NCBI RefSeq assembly: GCF_000238375.3
Contig: NZ_AHBZ03000021.1
Coordinates: 372,001 to 436,000 of the forward strand
Origin: Pseudoalteromonas citrea
GTDB lineage: Bacteria > Pseudomonadota > Gammaproteobacteria > Enterobacterales > Alteromonadaceae
Length of the DNA stretch: 64,000 nucleotides
Reading direction: 5' to 3'
Shown: in pieces, positions 1-9,178 of the stretch
How positions within the stretch are numbered: position 1 is the first letter of the stretch
Layout of the letters: each line of letters starts with the position of its first letter
Notes under the pieces: model-generated
What the model was told of the DNA's origin: nothing
Databases searched by the model: none
What the model saw: the letters and a program-made list of their open reading frames with translations, nothing else
Position numbers and translations under genes: made by a program

Positions 1-348
1 CAATAATGTTTCCACCATAATACTGGGCTTACCAACTTGCTCAGCAAGTTCTAACGCTTGATAATGCATCGACAAGCTATGTTTATAGTCTCCAAAATGC
101 TGTCTAATACTGGCTTCGATTAAGATTGTTTGAATTTCAATGGTGCGTTGTGCATAGTGCTTAGCTTGATTGCGGATCACCCTAAGTTGAGGTAACACAC
201 TGAGTTCATGCTCGCTTTCCATACGGTACTTGAGTTGCTCAAATGCCGTATTAATTGTTTGCTTTTGCACTAGGGAATCTTCATCGCCATAGAGCTCATA
301 CGAAAATAAAATCAGACAATAATACCACCCACTTTTTAACCAGCTCAT
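1..348 (-). CDS. Exported TPR-like protein, N-terminal part (runs off the left edge)
   Basis: Reading the minus strand from an ATG at 348 gives an open frame of 116 codons that reaches the window edge. The first ~20 residues (MSWLKSGWYYCLILFSYELYG) form a hydrophobic signal-like stretch. The rest is helical, with a TPR-like segment near the edge (HSLSMHYQALELAEQVGKPS). The ATG overlaps the stop of the upstream solute-binding gene (ATGA), so the two are translationally coupled. Exported TPR segments of this kind often precede a GGDEF or kinase output domain, but no such domain is inside the window, so the function is unknown. Confidence 0.6.
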   Translation of the reverse strand, partial: MSWLKSGWYYCLILFSYELYGDEDSLVQKQTINTAFEQLKYRMESEHELSVLPQLRVIRNQAKHYAQRTIEIQTILIEASIRQHFGDYKHSLSMHYQALELAEQVGKPSIMVETLL

Positions 349-1226
349 GGTAGAGCTCGCATCAGCATTGATTCATTAACCATGTGCCAATCTTTAACTC
401 GCCCACTAATGAACCCCGATTCAATCAGCGCTTTTTTCAGTATCCCTCGTTGTTTTAAAATAGCCAAACCTGTATTCAGTGCATTAAACACTTGCTCACC
501 ATCGGGGTGGCGTTTGCTAACAACAAAATGTCGTGAATCGGGTAACAATAATTTTAATTCATTGATGGGCACATACTCTCGCCCCTCAAAGTTCAATACT
601 AAAGATTCACTCACACTAAAGTTAATCAGCATTGCATCAACCACATTGGTTTCAACCATCTCTAGCATAGTTTCCCAAGGGCCAATAAAGCTCACCACAT
701 TAATATCGGTATTATTCAGTGCTCGCCAGTCTACTTTCCACCGAGGGTTTGCAACAACCGTCAATTGATTCAGGCGTTCAGCGGGCATATCATGTAAAGC
801 GACATTACGCTTGGTAACATAAAACCCCGCTTCATATTCTCCATACTCAACCAAAGCCTCCGTAATATAGAGCGATCCTTTATAATCAAGTAGGTCTTCA
901 TGCCATGTTGAGCGTGCCAATACCAAGCTGTCTCCAGCAATTAGATCTGAGAATTCTACGATATTGACTGAAGGTTTGGGATTAAATATAACGGGCCGAT
1001 GTTCACCGCCTAAAAAGAGTGCTTGCTGCAAAAGCACCATTTCAATGATCTCGATATGAGACCCTTTGGTTGAAGGATGAAAGTCATCAATGTCTAAAAC
1101 TGACCGTCCCGCTAAAAACTCTTTGTATCGTTGGCTAAAGTTTTCACTGCTAATAATATCAATCACGAGCGGTGGCTTGGCATAAGCAAAGCTAGATACA
1201 AATAAAAAAAACCAACACCATTTCAT
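345..1226 (-). CDS. Periplasmic solute-binding-like protein (SBP family 3 fold)
   Basis: This is a 293-residue protein with a signal peptide (hydrophobic residues 3-14, cleavage likely after SFAYA). The remainder has the length and alternating alpha/beta pattern of family 3 extracellular solute-binding proteins, including a late segment (LNTGLAILKQRGILKKAL) typical of the C-terminal helix of these proteins. There is no ABC permease or ATPase next to it. Instead it is coupled by a 4 bp overlap to a TPR-like exported gene, which fits a sensory rather than a transport role. The ligand cannot be predicted. Confidence 0.65.
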   Translation of the reverse strand: MKWCWFFLFVSSFAYAKPPLVIDIISSENFSQRYKEFLAGRSVLDIDDFHPSTKGSHIEIIEMVLLQQALFLGGEHRPVIFNPKPSVNIVEFSDLIAGDSLVLARSTWHEDLLDYKGSLYITEALVEYGEYEAGFYVTKRNVALHDMPAERLNQLTVVANPRWKVDWRALNNTDINVVSFIGPWETMLEMVETNVVDAMLINFSVSESLVLNFEGREYVPINELKLLLPDSRHFVVSKRHPDGEQVFNALNTGLAILKQRGILKKALIESGFISGRVKDWHMVNESMLMRALP

Positions 1227-1384
1227 TCACAATTCCAACAATCAAAGAGAATAAAAAATTTAATTCGGTTTAATTATACAAGAATAAAAATTAATTGGTT
1301 AACTTAGGCAGGAATATTATTGTGATTGACACAAGATAGAGAACTTTAGAGGGGAAAATTGGTAAGTTAATAATTTTTACTCAA

Positions 1385-1422
1385 AAGGGCGATTAAGAAT
1401 TACAGGTTTCTTAAACGCCCTT
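1385..1422 (-). terminator. Terminator of the met operon
   Basis: An inverted repeat (AAGGGCG.TTAAGAA pairing with TTCTTAA.CGCCCTT, 8 nt loop) ends just beyond the metH(C) stop. On the minus strand a short T run follows. It is well placed as the intrinsic terminator of metA-metH(N)-metH(C). Confidence 0.7.
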
Positions 1423-1435
1423 AGCCAAACATTAA

Positions 1436-4066
1436 CTACGCAGGTTCATAGCCTAAATTTGGTGATAACCAGCGCTCAGCTTCTTCAAGTGTCATGTTGG
1501 TACGTGTTGCATAGTCTTCAACTTGGTCTTTTTGAATACTCGCAACGGCATAATATTTACAGTCAGGGTGAGAAAAGTACCAACCCGACACCGCAGCGCC
1601 TGGCCACATCGCATAAGAAGAGGTTAACTGCATACCAATACGCTGCTCAGTATCAAGTAACTGCCAAATCTTTTTCTTCTCAGTGTGCTCAGGGCAAGCT
1701 GGGTAGCCTGGTGCTGGACGTATGCCTTGGTAATTTTCACGAATAAGTTCTTCATTACTCAAGCTCTCGTCAGGCACATAACCCCAAAACTCTTTTCGTA
1801 CTTGCTCGTGTAAATACTCTGCAAATGCTTCCGCCAAACGATCCGCTACGGCCTTAACCATTATTTTATTGTAGTCGTCTTGCTTGGCATCAAATGCATC
1901 AGCCAAGTCGTCTTCTTCAAGACCCCCCGTCACCGCAAAGCCACCGTAATAATCTGCAATACCCTTCGGCGCAATGTAATCTGCCAAGCAGTAATTAGGA
2001 AAGTCCGTTTTTTCTGTTTGCTGACGTAAATGACATGATGTCGTTAATACCTCTGAGCGTGTTTCATCAGTATAAATCTCAATGTCATCACCTACTCGGT
2101 TTGCCGGAAACAAGCCTATGACCCCAAGCGGCTTGAGTGCACCACTTTTTTCATACTCATCAAGCATCTCATTGGCATCTTTGAACAGGCTTTTTGCTTC
2201 CTCACCGACGATTTCATCGTCTAAAATACGCGGGTATTTACCTGCTAATGACCACGTCATAAAATACGGAGTCCAATCAATATATTTACGTAATGTCTTA
2301 ATGCTCACATCGCGAAACTCGGTTACCCCTAACTTTTTCGGTACCGGTGGCGTATAGTTTTTCCAATCAATTTGAATGGCATTATCGCGTGCGCGTTGCA
2401 GTGTTACCGGTTTTGAACGTGGCTTTTTACGTGCCTGCTGCTCTCGTACTTTGACATACTCAGCCGCTGTTTTAGATAAAAACTCGCTCTTTTGCGTTTT
2501 ACTTAATAAATTCGATACTACACCTACTGCACGACTGGCATTATTCACATACACCACGCCTTTATCGTACTGAGGTTCAATTTTAACCGCAGTATGCGCT
2601 TTTGATGTGGTTGCGCCACCAATGAGTAATGGCAGTTCAAAGTTTCGACGCTTCATTTCTTTGGCAACATGCACCATTTCATCAAGCGATGGCGTAATTA
2701 ACCCAGAAAGCCCGATCACATCGGCGTTTTCATCTATGGCCGTTTGCAAAATCTTCTCTGCAGGCACCATCACGCCTAAGTCGACCACTTCGTAGTTATT
2801 ACACTGTAACACCACGCCAACAATGTTCTTACCAATATCATGTACATCCCCTTTTACGGTCGCCATGATGATTTTACCGTTGGTTGCGCCTTCTTCTTTC
2901 TCTGCATCAATGAAAGGGTCTAGGTAGGCAACAGCACGTTTCATTACCCGTGCAGATTTAACCACCTGAGGTAAAAACATTTTACCTGCACCAAACAGAT
3001 CCCCAACCACATTCATGCCATCCATTAATGGCCCTTCAATGACTTGTATGGGCTTATCCATACTGGCACGACACTCTTCAGTGTCTTCATCAATATAATT
3101 GGTAATACCTTTAACCAAAGCATGTTCAAGGCGCTTTTCAACTGGCCAAGTACGCCATTCTAGATCTTCCACCTTTTCAGCTTGTGCCATACCTGAATAT
3201 TTCGGCGCAAGCTCCACCAGCCGCTCACCAGCGCCAGGGTCAGTATTGAGTACCACATCTTCAACGGCTTTTCGCAGTTCTTGTGGAATATCATCATAAA
3301 CCGCAAGTTGCCCTGCGTTTACAATCCCCATATCCATACCGGCTTTGATCGCATGGTATAAAAACACCGAGTGAATTGCTTCACGAACCGGGTTATTCCC
3401 ACGAAACGAAAACGAGACGTTCGATACCCCACCCGACACTTTACAATGCGGTAACCCTTGTTTTATCCGGCGTGTGCCTTCAATAAATTCAACCGCATAA
3501 TTGTCATGCTCTTCAATACCGGTTGCCACAGCAAAAATATTCGGGTCAAAAATAATGTCTTCAGGCGGAAAACCTAACTGGTCAACCAAAATACGGTATG
3601 AGCGCTGACAAATTTCAAACTTACGATCTTCTGTTTCCGCTTGGCCTGTTTCATCAAACGCCATTACAACGGCTGCAGCACCAAAACGTTTAATTATTTT
3701 TGCTTGACGAATAAAAGGCTCTTCCCCTTCTTTTAAAGAGATAGAGTTAACAATGGCCTTACCTTGAATACACTTTAAACCCGCTTCAATGACTTCCCAC
3801 TTAGAGGAGTCGACCATAATTGGCACACGAGAAATATCAGGCTCTGAGGCGATCAAGTTTAAAAACTTCACCATCGCCGCTTTTGAGTCCAACATGGCTT
3901 CATCCATGTTGATATCAATCACTTGGGCGCCACTTTCTACTTGTTCACGTGCGACGCTTAGTGCGGTTTCATAATCTTCTTCTAATATTAGGCGTTTAAA
4001 ACGCGCAGATCCTGTGACATTTGTACGCTCACCAACGTTGGTAAATACTGCTGTTGCTTGACTCAT
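1436..4066 (-). CDS. metH: Methionine synthase, folate/B12/activation part (split MetH, C-terminal subunit)
   Basis: This 876-residue protein corresponds to MetH from the pterin-binding domain onward. It has the methyltetrahydrofolate-binding domain (from [13 protein letters not shown], ~1-290), a helical cap, the cobalamin domain with DVHDIGKN (the axial His near residue 408), and the reactivation domain with [12 protein letters not shown] (~780), which binds S-adenosylmethionine. It would transfer the methyl group from methyltetrahydrofolate via cobalamin to homocysteine held by the other subunit. It has its own ATG and a Shine-Dalgarno (AGGAAG, 6 nt spacing) 10 nt after the stop of the N-terminal gene. 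The two proteins together (356+876) match the ~1230 residues of one-piece MetH, and nothing of the domain set is missing. Confidence 0.95.
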   Translation of the reverse strand: MSQATAVFTNVGERTNVTGSARFKRLILEEDYETALSVAREQVESGAQVIDINMDEAMLDSKAAMVKFLNLIASEPDISRVPIMVDSSKWEVIEAGLKCIQGKAIVNSISLKEGEEPFIRQAKIIKRFGAAAVVMAFDETGQAETEDRKFEICQRSYRILVDQLGFPPEDIIFDPNIFAVATGIEEHDNYAVEFIEGTRRIKQGLPHCKVSGGVSNVSFSFRGNNPVREAIHSVFLYHAIKAGMDMGIVNAGQLAVYDDIPQELRKAVEDVVLNTDPGAGERLVELAPKYSGMAQAEKVEDLEWRTWPVEKRLEHALVKGITNYIDEDTEECRASMDKPIQVIEGPLMDGMNVVGDLFGAGKMFLPQVVKSARVMKRAVAYLDPFIDAEKEEGATNGKIIMATVKGDVHDIGKNIVGVVLQCNNYEVVDLGVMVPAEKILQTAIDENADVIGLSGLITPSLDEMVHVAKEMKRRNFELPLLIGGATTSKAHTAVKIEPQYDKGVVYVNNASRAVGVVSNLLSKTQKSEFLSKTAAEYVKVREQQARKKPRSKPVTLQRARDNAIQIDWKNYTPPVPKKLGVTEFRDVSIKTLRKYIDWTPYFMTWSLAGKYPRILDDEIVGEEAKSLFKDANEMLDEYEKSGALKPLGVIGLFPANRVGDDIEIYTDETRSEVLTTSCHLRQQTEKTDFPNYCLADYIAPKGIADYYGGFAVTGGLEEDDLADAFDAKQDDYNKIMVKAVADRLAEAFAEYLHEQVRKEFWGYVPDESLSNEELIRENYQGIRPAPGYPACPEHTEKKKIWQLLDTEQRIGMQLTSSYAMWPGAAVSGWYFSHPDCKYYAVASIQKDQVEDYATRTNMTLEEAERWLSPNLGYEPA

Positions 4067-4076
4067 TGACGACTTC

Positions 4077-5147
4077 CTAATTCAAATTACAGGCTTCAAG
4101 ACCAGCCAAACGCATACGGACGTCTAGTTCAGGTAATGCACGAGGTTTTACACCTGTAAGGCCATCAGCAAAGGCTTTAATATGCGCAGGCGTTGTACCA
4201 CAACAGCCTCCAACAATATTAATGTAGCCCTCTTTACCCCAATCTATAATTTCTTTCGCCATTTCATCCGCTTCTAGGTCATATTCACCAAATTCATTGG
4301 GTAAACCGGCGTTAGGGTGAACCGACGTAAATGTTTCACATACGCGCGATAACTCCACCACATACTGACGTAACAGATCAGGTCCTAATGCACAGTTTAG
4401 CCCTATTGAAATAGGCTTTATATGACGAATAGAGTTATAAAAAGCTTCGGTTGTTTGGCCTGATAACGTGCGCCCAGATGCATCGGTAATGGTACCTGAA
4501 ATCATCACCGGCAAGGTAACACCTGCTTGCTCAAACGCTTCTTCAACAGCAAACGAGGCTGCTTTGGCATTTAAGGTATCAAAAATGGTTTCGATTAAAA
4601 TGAGATCCGCGCCTCCCTCCATTAAAGCAAGCGTTGACTCAACATACGCCTCGACTAATTTATCAAAGGTGATATTGCGATAACCTGGGTCATTTACATC
4701 AGGAGAAATCGAACAGGTTTTAGATGTTGGCCCTAACACACCCGCTACATAGCGAGGTTTATCTGGGTTTTGTGCGGTAAATTCGTCACACACCGCTCTT
4801 GCCAATTTCGCCGATTCAATATTGATTTCACGGCTAAGGCTAGCCATTTCGTAATCGTCCATTGAGATGGTTGTGGCATTAAAGGTATTTGTTTCAATAA
4901 TGTCTGCACCAGATGCTAAAAACTGACTGTGAATATCTCTGATCACCTCTGGTTTAGTCAAACTCAATAAATCGTTATTGCCTTTGATCAACACATGCCA
5001 ATCTTTAAAGCGCTCACCACGATAGTCTTCTTCTTCAAATTTATATTGCTGGATCATGGTGCCCATTGCACCATCTAGGATCAGAATACGGTTTTTCATC
5101 GCTTCGGTTAAAGCTGCGCTTTTATTCGACGGTAAATTATTCGGCAT
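4077..5147 (-). CDS. metH: Methionine synthase, homocysteine-binding part (split MetH, N-terminal subunit)
   Basis: This 356-residue protein is the homocysteine S-methyltransferase module. The zinc ligands are visible: Cys in NCALG (~250) and the Cys pair in GGCCGTT (~313-314). It starts with MetH-like [12 protein letters not shown]. It stops (TAG) right at the linker that precedes the folate domain in one-piece MetH, followed by a separate Shine-Dalgarno and ATG, so the split is a clean gene fission and not a sequencing frameshift. The start overlaps the end of metA by 11 nt. It could in principle act as a stand-alone homocysteine methyltransferase, but the neighbouring gene supplies exactly the missing modules. 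Confidence 0.93.
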   Translation of the reverse strand: MPNNLPSNKSAALTEAMKNRILILDGAMGTMIQQYKFEEEDYRGERFKDWHVLIKGNNDLLSLTKPEVIRDIHSQFLASGADIIETNTFNATTISMDDYEMASLSREINIESAKLARAVCDEFTAQNPDKPRYVAGVLGPTSKTCSISPDVNDPGYRNITFDKLVEAYVESTLALMEGGADLILIETIFDTLNAKAASFAVEEAFEQAGVTLPVMISGTITDASGRTLSGQTTEAFYNSIRHIKPISIGLNCALGPDLLRQYVVELSRVCETFTSVHPNAGLPNEFGEYDLEADEMAKEIIDWGKEGYINIVGGCCGTTPAHIKAFADGLTGVKPRALPELDVRMRLAGLEACNLN

Positions 5148-6084
5148 AGCTGTTAGTCCTTACATCTTGGCTAACGAGGTTAATATCATATGGCGTGGTT
5201 TGGTAAACATAGTAGTTTAGCCAGTTCGAGAATAACAAAAAGGCATGGCTTTGCCACGTTTTAGATGGGCGCTTGTCAGCATTATCATCAGGAAAGTACC
5301 CCTCAGGCATAGCCGCATCAGCGCTTTTGCTCAGATCTCTGGTATATTCTTTTTGCAATGTGTCTGCGTCATATTCAGGATGACCCGTTAAATACACTTG
5401 GCTCCCTGATTGGTTCTTTATTAAATATGCCCCAACCCTTTCAGAGCCTGCAAGGGTAATTAAGTCATCGGTTTCATCAATTTTATCTGCGTCAATATGA
5501 CCATAACGAGAATGCGGCACCACAAACTCGTCGTCAAAGCCTCGCGTCAACGCACCATGTTCAAAATAACAACGGTGTTTAAACACACCGCAAAGCTTAT
5601 TCTCTTTAAGCGCTCGTTTTAATCCATGGTGATGAAATAACCCTGCATGGGCCGCCCAGCAAGAAAACAACGTTGAAGTCGCATGGTTCTCAGCCCAATC
5701 AAAAAAGGTTTGTAGCTCACTCCAGTACGTTACATCTTCATATTCTAAATGTGCCAACGGTGCGCCCGTCACAATAAGCGCATCATAGTTGTTGTCTTTT
5801 ACATCCGAAAAATAACGATAAAACATATCTAAATGATGCTCTGAATTTTCAGAACTACGGTGAGTATCTAACCGCAACAGATCAACGTTCACCTGCAAAG
5901 GAGAATTAGCCAGTAAACGAATAAACTGAACTTCCGTTTCTACTTTATTAGGCATCAAGTTTAAAATGGCCAAACGCATCGGGCGGATCTCTTGCGATTT
6001 TGCGCGACTTTTTGGCATTACAAACACATTTTCTTGACGTAACTGCAAAATAGCGGGTAATTCGTCTTTGACTGTGATCGGCAC
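5137..6084 (-). CDS. metA: Homoserine O-acyltransferase MetA
   Basis: A 315-residue enzyme of the MetA (HTS) family, which acylates homoserine in the first committed step of methionine synthesis. Visible features are [11 protein letters not shown], the nucleophile Cys142 in SCWAAHAG, and GHPEYD with the catalytic His/Glu region. Length and sequence match succinyl-type enzymes of gammaproteobacteria, though succinyl versus acetyl preference was not resolved from the sequence. The start is GTG, with AGGAGA as Shine-Dalgarno. It is first in the met operon, downstream of a MetJ-type operator. Confidence 0.95.
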   Translation of the reverse strand: MPITVKDELPAILQLRQENVFVMPKSRAKSQEIRPMRLAILNLMPNKVETEVQFIRLLANSPLQVNVDLLRLDTHRSSENSEHHLDMFYRYFSDVKDNNYDALIVTGAPLAHLEYEDVTYWSELQTFFDWAENHATSTLFSCWAAHAGLFHHHGLKRALKENKLCGVFKHRCYFEHGALTRGFDDEFVVPHSRYGHIDADKIDETDDLITLAGSERVGAYLIKNQSGSQVYLTGHPEYDADTLQKEYTRDLSKSADAAMPEGYFPDDNADKRPSKTWQSHAFLLFSNWLNYYVYQTTPYDINLVSQDVRTNSYAE

Positions 6085-6114
6085 ACGGTTCTCCTGAGTT
6101 TAAAATACTCTGTT

Positions 6115-6142
6115 ATTATGAACGCAACGACAGAAATTTCAA
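6115..6142 (-). promoter_or_regulatory. metA promoter
   Basis: On the minus strand TTGAAA (6142-6137) and CATAAT (6120-6115) are separated by 16 nt, a good sigma70-type pair ~30 nt upstream of the metA GTG. The MetJ-type operator lies directly upstream of the -35. Confidence 0.55.
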
Positions 6143-6147
6143 CCTCT

Positions 6148-6163
6148 AGATGTACAGACGTCT
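6148..6163. promoter_or_regulatory. MetJ operator (two tandem met boxes)
   Basis: AGACGTCT at 6156-6163 is a perfect met-box consensus. The adjacent 8-mer AGATGTAC (6148-6155) is a degenerate second box. MetJ binds tandem 8 bp boxes with S-adenosylmethionine as co-repressor. It lies 64 nt upstream of metA and 70 nt upstream of the divergent permease gene, so it could control both. Confidence 0.75.
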
Positions 6164-6232
6164 AAACAATGGTGGGGGTTTATGGTTATCCATATTAAAA
6201 GAAGAATAACAAATATAAATTAAAGGGAAGGT

Positions 6233-7129
6233 ATGCTGAATATTGGGCTAGGTGAAGTGGCAGCCATCAGTGCTGCATTGGTGTGGGCGTGCTCTACGGT
6301 TATTTATAAGCGTTTTAGTCATACACTGTCACCCTTTGAGCTAAACGTGAGTAAAGGCGTTATGGCATCTGCCATGATGTGTGTTGCTTTATTTCTACTC
6401 CAAGACAGCGCACTGCCCAGTCACGCTAATGCATGGCTATGGTTAATCGCAAGTGGCATTGTTGGCATCGCCATTGGAGACAGCGCCTATTTTGCTGCAT
6501 TAAGAAACATAGGCCCCGCCAGAACCTTAGTCATTGAATCGCTGGCCCCGGCCATCGCGGGGATACTCAATATTATCATTTTGGGCACATACTTAAATAC
6601 CGTCGCTTGGTTTGGCATCGCCATCACTACTCTAGGAGTTATTTTAGCTATCAAGCCACACTGTGCTTTACCCAAGCTTGACAAACAACAATACAAATTC
6701 GGCGTCGCATTTGCCTTAATTGCAGCCAGTTGCCAAGCCGCGGGGATGGTAATGTCAAAAGCAGGTATGGGAGATGAAGCAACCAGTAGCCTATGGGCCG
6801 CAATGATCCGCTTACTGTCTGGCACGTTCGCAGTGGCTATATTAGTTGCTTTTTTAAAGCAGCACAGCCTAAGCAAAGCTATCAAGCTTAAAGGGATCAG
6901 CAATAAAAAATGGTTATTTATCGCGGTATTCTTTGGCACCTTTATTGGCCTTTGGCTGCAGCTAGGCGCAGTAAAATATACCGATCCTGCTATTGCACAA
7001 ACTATTTTAGCAACCGCGCCATTAATGGTAATGACACTCGCGCTCATTAAAAAAGAGGCGATCACGCGCAACATGATATTAGGGGGGGTGTTGGCCTTAT
7101 TTGGGGTGGGTGTGTTACTAAGTGCATAA
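6233..7129 (+). CDS. EamA-family (DMT) permease
   Basis: This 298-residue membrane protein has about ten hydrophobic helices arranged as two EamA repeats (~5-140 and ~150-295), as in drug/metabolite transporters of the RhaT/EamA type. The start has a good Shine-Dalgarno (GGGAAGG). It is the only clear plus-strand gene and diverges from metA across a MetJ-type operator, which suggests export or import of a methionine-pathway compound. The substrate is not shown by the sequence. Confidence 0.85.
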   Translation: MLNIGLGEVAAISAALVWACSTVIYKRFSHTLSPFELNVSKGVMASAMMCVALFLLQDSALPSHANAWLWLIASGIVGIAIGDSAYFAALRNIGPARTLVIESLAPAIAGILNIIILGTYLNTVAWFGIAITTLGVILAIKPHCALPKLDKQQYKFGVAFALIAASCQAAGMVMSKAGMGDEATSSLWAAMIRLLSGTFAVAILVAFLKQHSLSKAIKLKGISNKKWLFIAVFFGTFIGLWLQLGAVKYTDPAIAQTILATAPLMVMTLALIKKEAITRNMILGGVLALFGVGVLLSA

Positions 7130-7481
7130 TTCAGCGCATCATAAAAATCGCTAAAATAACTCGAATTAGAAATGACAATAAATTGTGTAGATGAAGAGAT
7201 AAAAAGAGGAAGGAGGCCAGAGCCCGTTTTTGCAAACGAGGATAGCCTATATGGAGAAAGGAGTGTCTAGGTAGGATGTATAGAAGAAGGGTATGCGCGC
7301 GACAAACATTTGCTGTAGCGCGCTAAAATTCAATATATTCAGAATGTAAAAAGTAGAGCGTAAAAGGCTTAAAGTGATATTAAGCCTTTAAAAAATCATG
7401 AAAAATATAGCTTTGCGCGGATATGAAGCTAAACGTAGATTGTTATATTTTTTTATCGGATAAGAAAATAATTGAAATAGC
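7130..7481. other. Gap between the core genes and the tail cluster
   Basis: 352 bp with no convincing ORF. It contains the shared terminator at 7363-7389. No tRNA gene, integrase remnant or direct repeat marking an attachment site was seen. It is the left boundary of the tail cluster. Confidence 0.5.
7363..7389. terminator. Bidirectional terminator between permease and tail gene D
   Basis: AAAGGCTTAA and TTAAGCCTTT form a perfect 10 bp stem with a 7 nt loop and A/T-rich flanks on both sides. It sits between the convergent ends of the permease gene and the tail operon. Confidence 0.7.
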
Positions 7482-8492
7482 TCACGAGGCCAATTGCTCA
7501 CATAATAGGAAAGATGTGAAACCTTCGCTATTAATACAATGATCAACCTCACTTACAAACCACTTACCATCAACCTTCGTTTGCGTGTTGACTATTTTAA
7601 CCACGGTCCCTGCAGAAATACTTGGGTCGCCAATGATTTTAGCCCGAATTGATTTAGCAGCACGATTTAATCTGCGCTGCTTTGCTTTCGCCGCTTGGGT
7701 TGCATATGCTTCATTTGCATAAACATACGCAAGTACCGTAGAGGGCTTGCCGCCACCGATTTTTACCTGCTTACGTTTTGCCTCATTCATATCATAAAAA
7801 TAGGCCTTAACTTCACCAACTTCACGATATGCATTTTGCAAAAACTGCCAAGACAGTAATTGCCGAACATCAAGTTTAATTTCTGGCAATGCCTTTCCTG
7901 AAAGAGATTTACCCGTCCCACGAGCCATAAAAATCAACTTATCATAAGTGACTTTAAAAATAGCATCGTACTGTTCGGCCAGTTTACTCAGCAATTGCAT
8001 GTCACTTTCATTTTGTTCAATATGTGGTAACTCTACACTGGTAAATTCAGGGCCTACCTTTGGATCTAAACCATGATTTGAGGCTATTTCAGACACTAAA
8101 TCCCCTAATTTTTGGGGCGTTTTTGGATCTTTGGGCCAAGACTTTTGCTGAGGTGCTTTTAATGCAGTATGCCAAAGCACTTTATTTCCAAATAGCTCCA
8201 ACGAACGCACTGGGCCAGTAACACTGTATTCACCAACTTCGAATAGGCCAAGTGGGGATAACTTACCATTTTTATCTGAGCTTTCTGATTTATAACCTAA
8301 CGCGACCTCAATTGTATCGGTCGCTTTAGGTTCCTGTATAGGTGCACTATCAAGGTTATCAAAACGCACATAACACGTATCACTTTGTAACCCAGTCTTC
8401 AGGCTTACTTTGATTTCAACTAACCGCTCTTTTAAAATATCTGCGATTTCTTTACCGTTTGTTTTAATCGAATACTGAGGTTGTATATCCAT
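7482..8492 (-). CDS. P2 gpD-like tail protein (late control protein D family)
   Basis: A 336-residue protein of the phage late-control gpD family, the P2-like hub protein related to T4 gp27/VgrG cores. The N-terminal part (to ~120) carries the barrel-like pattern with VEIKVSLKTG and FEVGEYSVTGPV. The middle holds LLSKLAEQYDAIFKVTYDKLIFM, and the end SEVDHCINSEGF is characteristic. It is the last gene of the tail operon after X and U, the same order as P2 (T-U-X-D). Confidence 0.88.
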   Translation of the reverse strand: MDIQPQYSIKTNGKEIADILKERLVEIKVSLKTGLQSDTCYVRFDNLDSAPIQEPKATDTIEVALGYKSESSDKNGKLSPLGLFEVGEYSVTGPVRSLELFGNKVLWHTALKAPQQKSWPKDPKTPQKLGDLVSEIASNHGLDPKVGPEFTSVELPHIEQNESDMQLLSKLAEQYDAIFKVTYDKLIFMARGTGKSLSGKALPEIKLDVRQLLSWQFLQNAYREVGEVKAYFYDMNEAKRKQVKIGGGKPSTVLAYVYANEAYATQAAKAKQRRLNRAAKSIRAKIIGDPSISAGTVVKIVNTQTKVDGKWFVSEVDHCINSEGFTSFLLCEQLAS

Positions 8493-8500
8493 AATCTAAT

Positions 8501-8716
8501 TCAATCCCAGATGTTAATAACATTGCTAGAAACTGGCTTTTCAATTACCTCGGGTAAAAAAATAGCAACACCTTGAGCGTAAATAGCTCCCTTTTCGGCA
8601 AGGCCATGATTTGATTCTAAAACAAGCTCAACCATACCTATACTGCGGCCATAATGACGCCAACATATGTTGTCTAAACAATCGCCATAACGAGTAATAT
8701 AAGTAACCCCTTTCAT
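8501..8716 (-). CDS. Tail protein X (P2 gpX-like, LysM-type)
   Basis: This 71-residue protein has the tail X pattern: YITRYGDCLDNICWRHYGRS followed by VLESNHGLAEKG, a LysM-like fold. In P2-like tails it stabilises the tube near the baseplate. It lies 8-9 nt from both neighbours. Confidence 0.88.
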   Translation of the reverse strand: MKGVTYITRYGDCLDNICWRHYGRSIGMVELVLESNHGLAEKGAIYAQGVAIFLPEVIEKPVSSNVINIWD

Positions 8717-8725
8717 TTACTCACC

Positions 8726-9178
8726 TCACTTTTCTTGTCGCCAATTTCGGCGGCTCAACACCATTGAAAACTTAATTTCTCGTGGAATTCCATCATTCAA
8801 GAACAGCATTCGCTCTTCATCAATAGACTCTATTACCCAGTTACCTAGCACTCGTCCAACACTCAAATTAGATTTACCACTTTCTTGAACATAAGTGAGC
8901 TTAAGAGGTTTACCTTTGCTTGCCTCTTTACGCATATTACTTACCTGCCTAAGGCCATCTTCGACAATTTGAGGATAAATTGTGCCATCTAGGGTCAGTG
9001 TCTGCTCTCCAGACCCTTTAAATTGTTTTATAGGGTTTTCATCGCCGCTAGTTTGGCTATCTTGTTCAATCCACCGGTACTTCGAACTAAACTTCAACGT
9101 TTCAAATGCGGCACCGCCAACTGAGAACTTATACGTCCCCAGCTGCATCATGTGCGATTTCTTGCTTGCTTTAGGCAT
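8726..9178 (-). CDS. P2 gpU-like tail protein
   Basis: A 150-residue protein with MMQLGTYKFSVGGAAFETLK near its start, the hallmark of the gpU tail family, and GEQTLTLDGTIYP in the middle. It follows the tape measure directly and precedes X, as in P2. Confidence 0.88.
   Translation of the reverse strand: MPKASKKSHMMQLGTYKFSVGGAAFETLKFSSKYRWIEQDSQTSGDENPIKQFKGSGEQTLTLDGTIYPQIVEDGLRQVSNMRKEASKGKPLKLTYVQESGKSNLSVGRVLGNWVIESIDEERMLFLNDGIPREIKFSMVLSRRNWRQEK

Noticed and set aside
4067-4076. Frameshift or sequencing error breaking metH
   Set aside because: The break has a stop, a good Shine-Dalgarno and a new ATG at proper spacing, and falls exactly on a domain border.
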